Source: Bacteroidaceae bacterium
Lineage (GTDB): Bacteria; Bacteroidota; Bacteroidia; Bacteroidales; Bacteroidaceae
DNA: 64,000 bases
Direction: 5' to 3'
NCBI GenBank assembly: GCA_017462065.1
Contig: JAFTRV010000061.1
Coordinates: forward strand, 1 to 64,000
Both the position numbers and the translations under genes were made by a program. Positions within the stretch are counted from its first letter, which is position 1; every line of letters starts with the position of its first letter. This document shows positions 63,365 through 64,000 of this stretch, one piece after another. The notes below the pieces were generated by a model. It was not told the origin of the DNA. It did no database searches and saw nothing but the letters and a program-made list of their open reading frames with translations.

Positions 63365-63392
63365 TTAAAAATGGTTAAAAAATACCTTAATA

Positions 63393-63482
63393 TTATTCGC
63401 AATTACAATAGACTGCCGGGCTGCATGCTACAAAAGCAAGCGCTGTTATAGCAAAGAGAATCAAAAACCTGACAACCTTCAT
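63393..63482 (-). CDS. 29-residue lipoprotein ORF in the gapA leader
   Basis: ATG at 63482-63480, stop TAA at 63395-63393: MKVVRFLILFAITALAFVAC then SPAVYCNCE. A short positively charged start, a hydrophobic core and a lipobox-like LAFVAC give a full lipoprotein signal with only 9-10 residues after the Cys. Three cysteines in the mature part (C20, C26, C28). It lies 43 bases upstream of gapA, same strand, in the leader. Entericidin-like small lipoproteins are similar in build. Expression is not proven. Confidence 0.55.
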   Translation of the reverse strand: MKVVRFLILFAITALAFVACSPAVYCNCE

Positions 63483-63594
63483 ACCTAATAATTTATTTTC
63501 GTACTTTATGTGCTACAATAGTGCAAACGAGCAAGATGCAAAGCTTGCTTTAGCATATTACAGCGAGTGCAGCCTATTTTCGCACTTTCTAGTG

Positions 63595-63602
63595 CAAATT
63601 TA
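63595..63602 (-). promoter_or_regulatory. -7 element of the small lipoprotein-gapA transcript
   Basis: TAAATTTG on minus. Expected start about 63588, right in the small hairpin GCACTTTCTAGTGC (63581-63594). Confidence 0.55.
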
Positions 63603-63774
63603 AGAAAATGTTTTCACATTAAACAAGAAAATCGATTAAATATTCGCAAACATTTTACGCAAAAGTGATGCAAAGGCTAACATACGCTCCCCAAAAGAGA
63701 TACACGCATGGTAATAAGGCGTAAAAAAACTGCCGGGCGAGTTTAATTTTTATCAAACATTATAACTTCTCCGC

Positions 63775-63805
63775 TTGTAGAAAAAAAGAAAAAAAATTAC
63801 TTTTG
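63775..63805 (+). promoter_or_regulatory. Promoter of guaA
   Basis: TTG at 63775-63777, 20 bp, TACTTTTG at 63798-63805; ATG at 63842. Good match to the Bacteroidota consensus. Confidence 0.8.
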
Positions 63806-63841
63806 CACAGCAAAACAGATAACCCCAAAATATTCAAGAAT

Positions 63842-64000
63842 ATGAAACAGGACATGATTGTCATTTTAGACCTCGGCAGCCACGAGAACACCGTGCTTGC
63901 GAGAGCCATACGTGCATTGGGAGTATACAGCGAGATATACCCTCACGACATTACAGCCGACGAGCTGAAGGCGCTTCCCAACGTAAAAGGCGTTATCATC
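63842..64000 (+). CDS. guaA: GMP synthase, N-terminal part only
   Basis: 53 residues before the window edge: MKQDMIVILDLGSHENTVLA, then RAIRALGVYSEIYPHD and LPNVKGVII. This is the start of the class I glutaminase domain of GMP synthase, where VILDFGSQ is usual; here it reads VILDLGSHEN, a His in place of Gln. The catalytic Cys triad and the synthetase domain lie outside. The gene converts XMP to GMP. Confidence 0.85.
   Translation, partial: MKQDMIVILDLGSHENTVLARAIRALGVYSEIYPHDITADELKALPNVKGVII

Overview
The window reads as chromosomal DNA from a gut-type Bacteroidales bacterium. Promoters fit the Bacteroidota pattern (TTG or TTTG, about 19-20 bp, TAnnTTTG), Shine-Dalgarno sequences are not evident, and typical families occur: BspA-like leucine-rich repeat protein, SLBB/Wzz/EpsG exopolysaccharide genes, Wzi-like porin, DUF4919, lipoprotein GH35. 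The species cannot be named from the sequence.

Layout. (1) 1-3530, minus: a SNF2-type helicase followed by the start of a type III-like adenine methyltransferase, a defence-type pair cut by the window edge. (2) 3545-3735: a perfect 19-bp inverted repeat enclosing a promoter-like sequence that points away from the defence genes; a tyrosine recombinase lies next to it. This looks like an invertible promoter in the OFF position. (3) 3765-25198: a compact podovirus-like prophage. It has TerL, connector-like genes, scaffold, major capsid, tail, holin, unimolecular spanin, a LexA/CI-type cleavable repressor, ejection proteins, portal and the recombinase, but no replication genes and no free-standing endolysin. 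Five prophage promoters share an unusual upstream box (ACAGCAACCT-like) 19 bp from the -7 element, and three repressor-like operators (TAGCM-N6-GGCTA) sit in or beside promoters. (4) 25299-29623: BspA-like repeat protein and trpS. (5) 29734-35476: an accessory stretch with a HigBA-type toxin-antitoxin operon, gene-poor debris, an MBOAT/SGNH O-acetylation pair, a truncated SNF2 helicase ending in a cluster of palindromes, and a structured RNA in that helicase's leader.

(6) 35822-43020: housekeeping and metabolic genes: a YtxH/holin-X-like membrane trio, a DUF3298-like lipoprotein, rsmG, an MBL hydrolase, a secreted esterase, a LysR regulator and a DASS transporter. (7) 43260-55173: an envelope polysaccharide region. 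A Wzi-like protein and a lipoprotein on plus face a minus operon: SLBB export protein, Wzz, EpsG-like polymerase, flippase, GT2-GT4 fusion, heparinase-like lyase. This is a very small Wzx/Wzy-type locus. (8) 55423-64000: fabD, a cytoplasmic GH13 enzyme, DUF4919, a zinc-type CDF exporter with a Fur-family regulator, a GH35 beta-galactosidase, a 29-residue lipoprotein ORF in the gapA leader, gapA, and the start of guaA.

The most interesting signals are the apparent OFF-state invertible promoter in front of a helicase/methyltransferase defence pair next to a prophage recombinase, and the regulatory pattern of that prophage, where promoter boxes and repressor operators can be read directly from the DNA.
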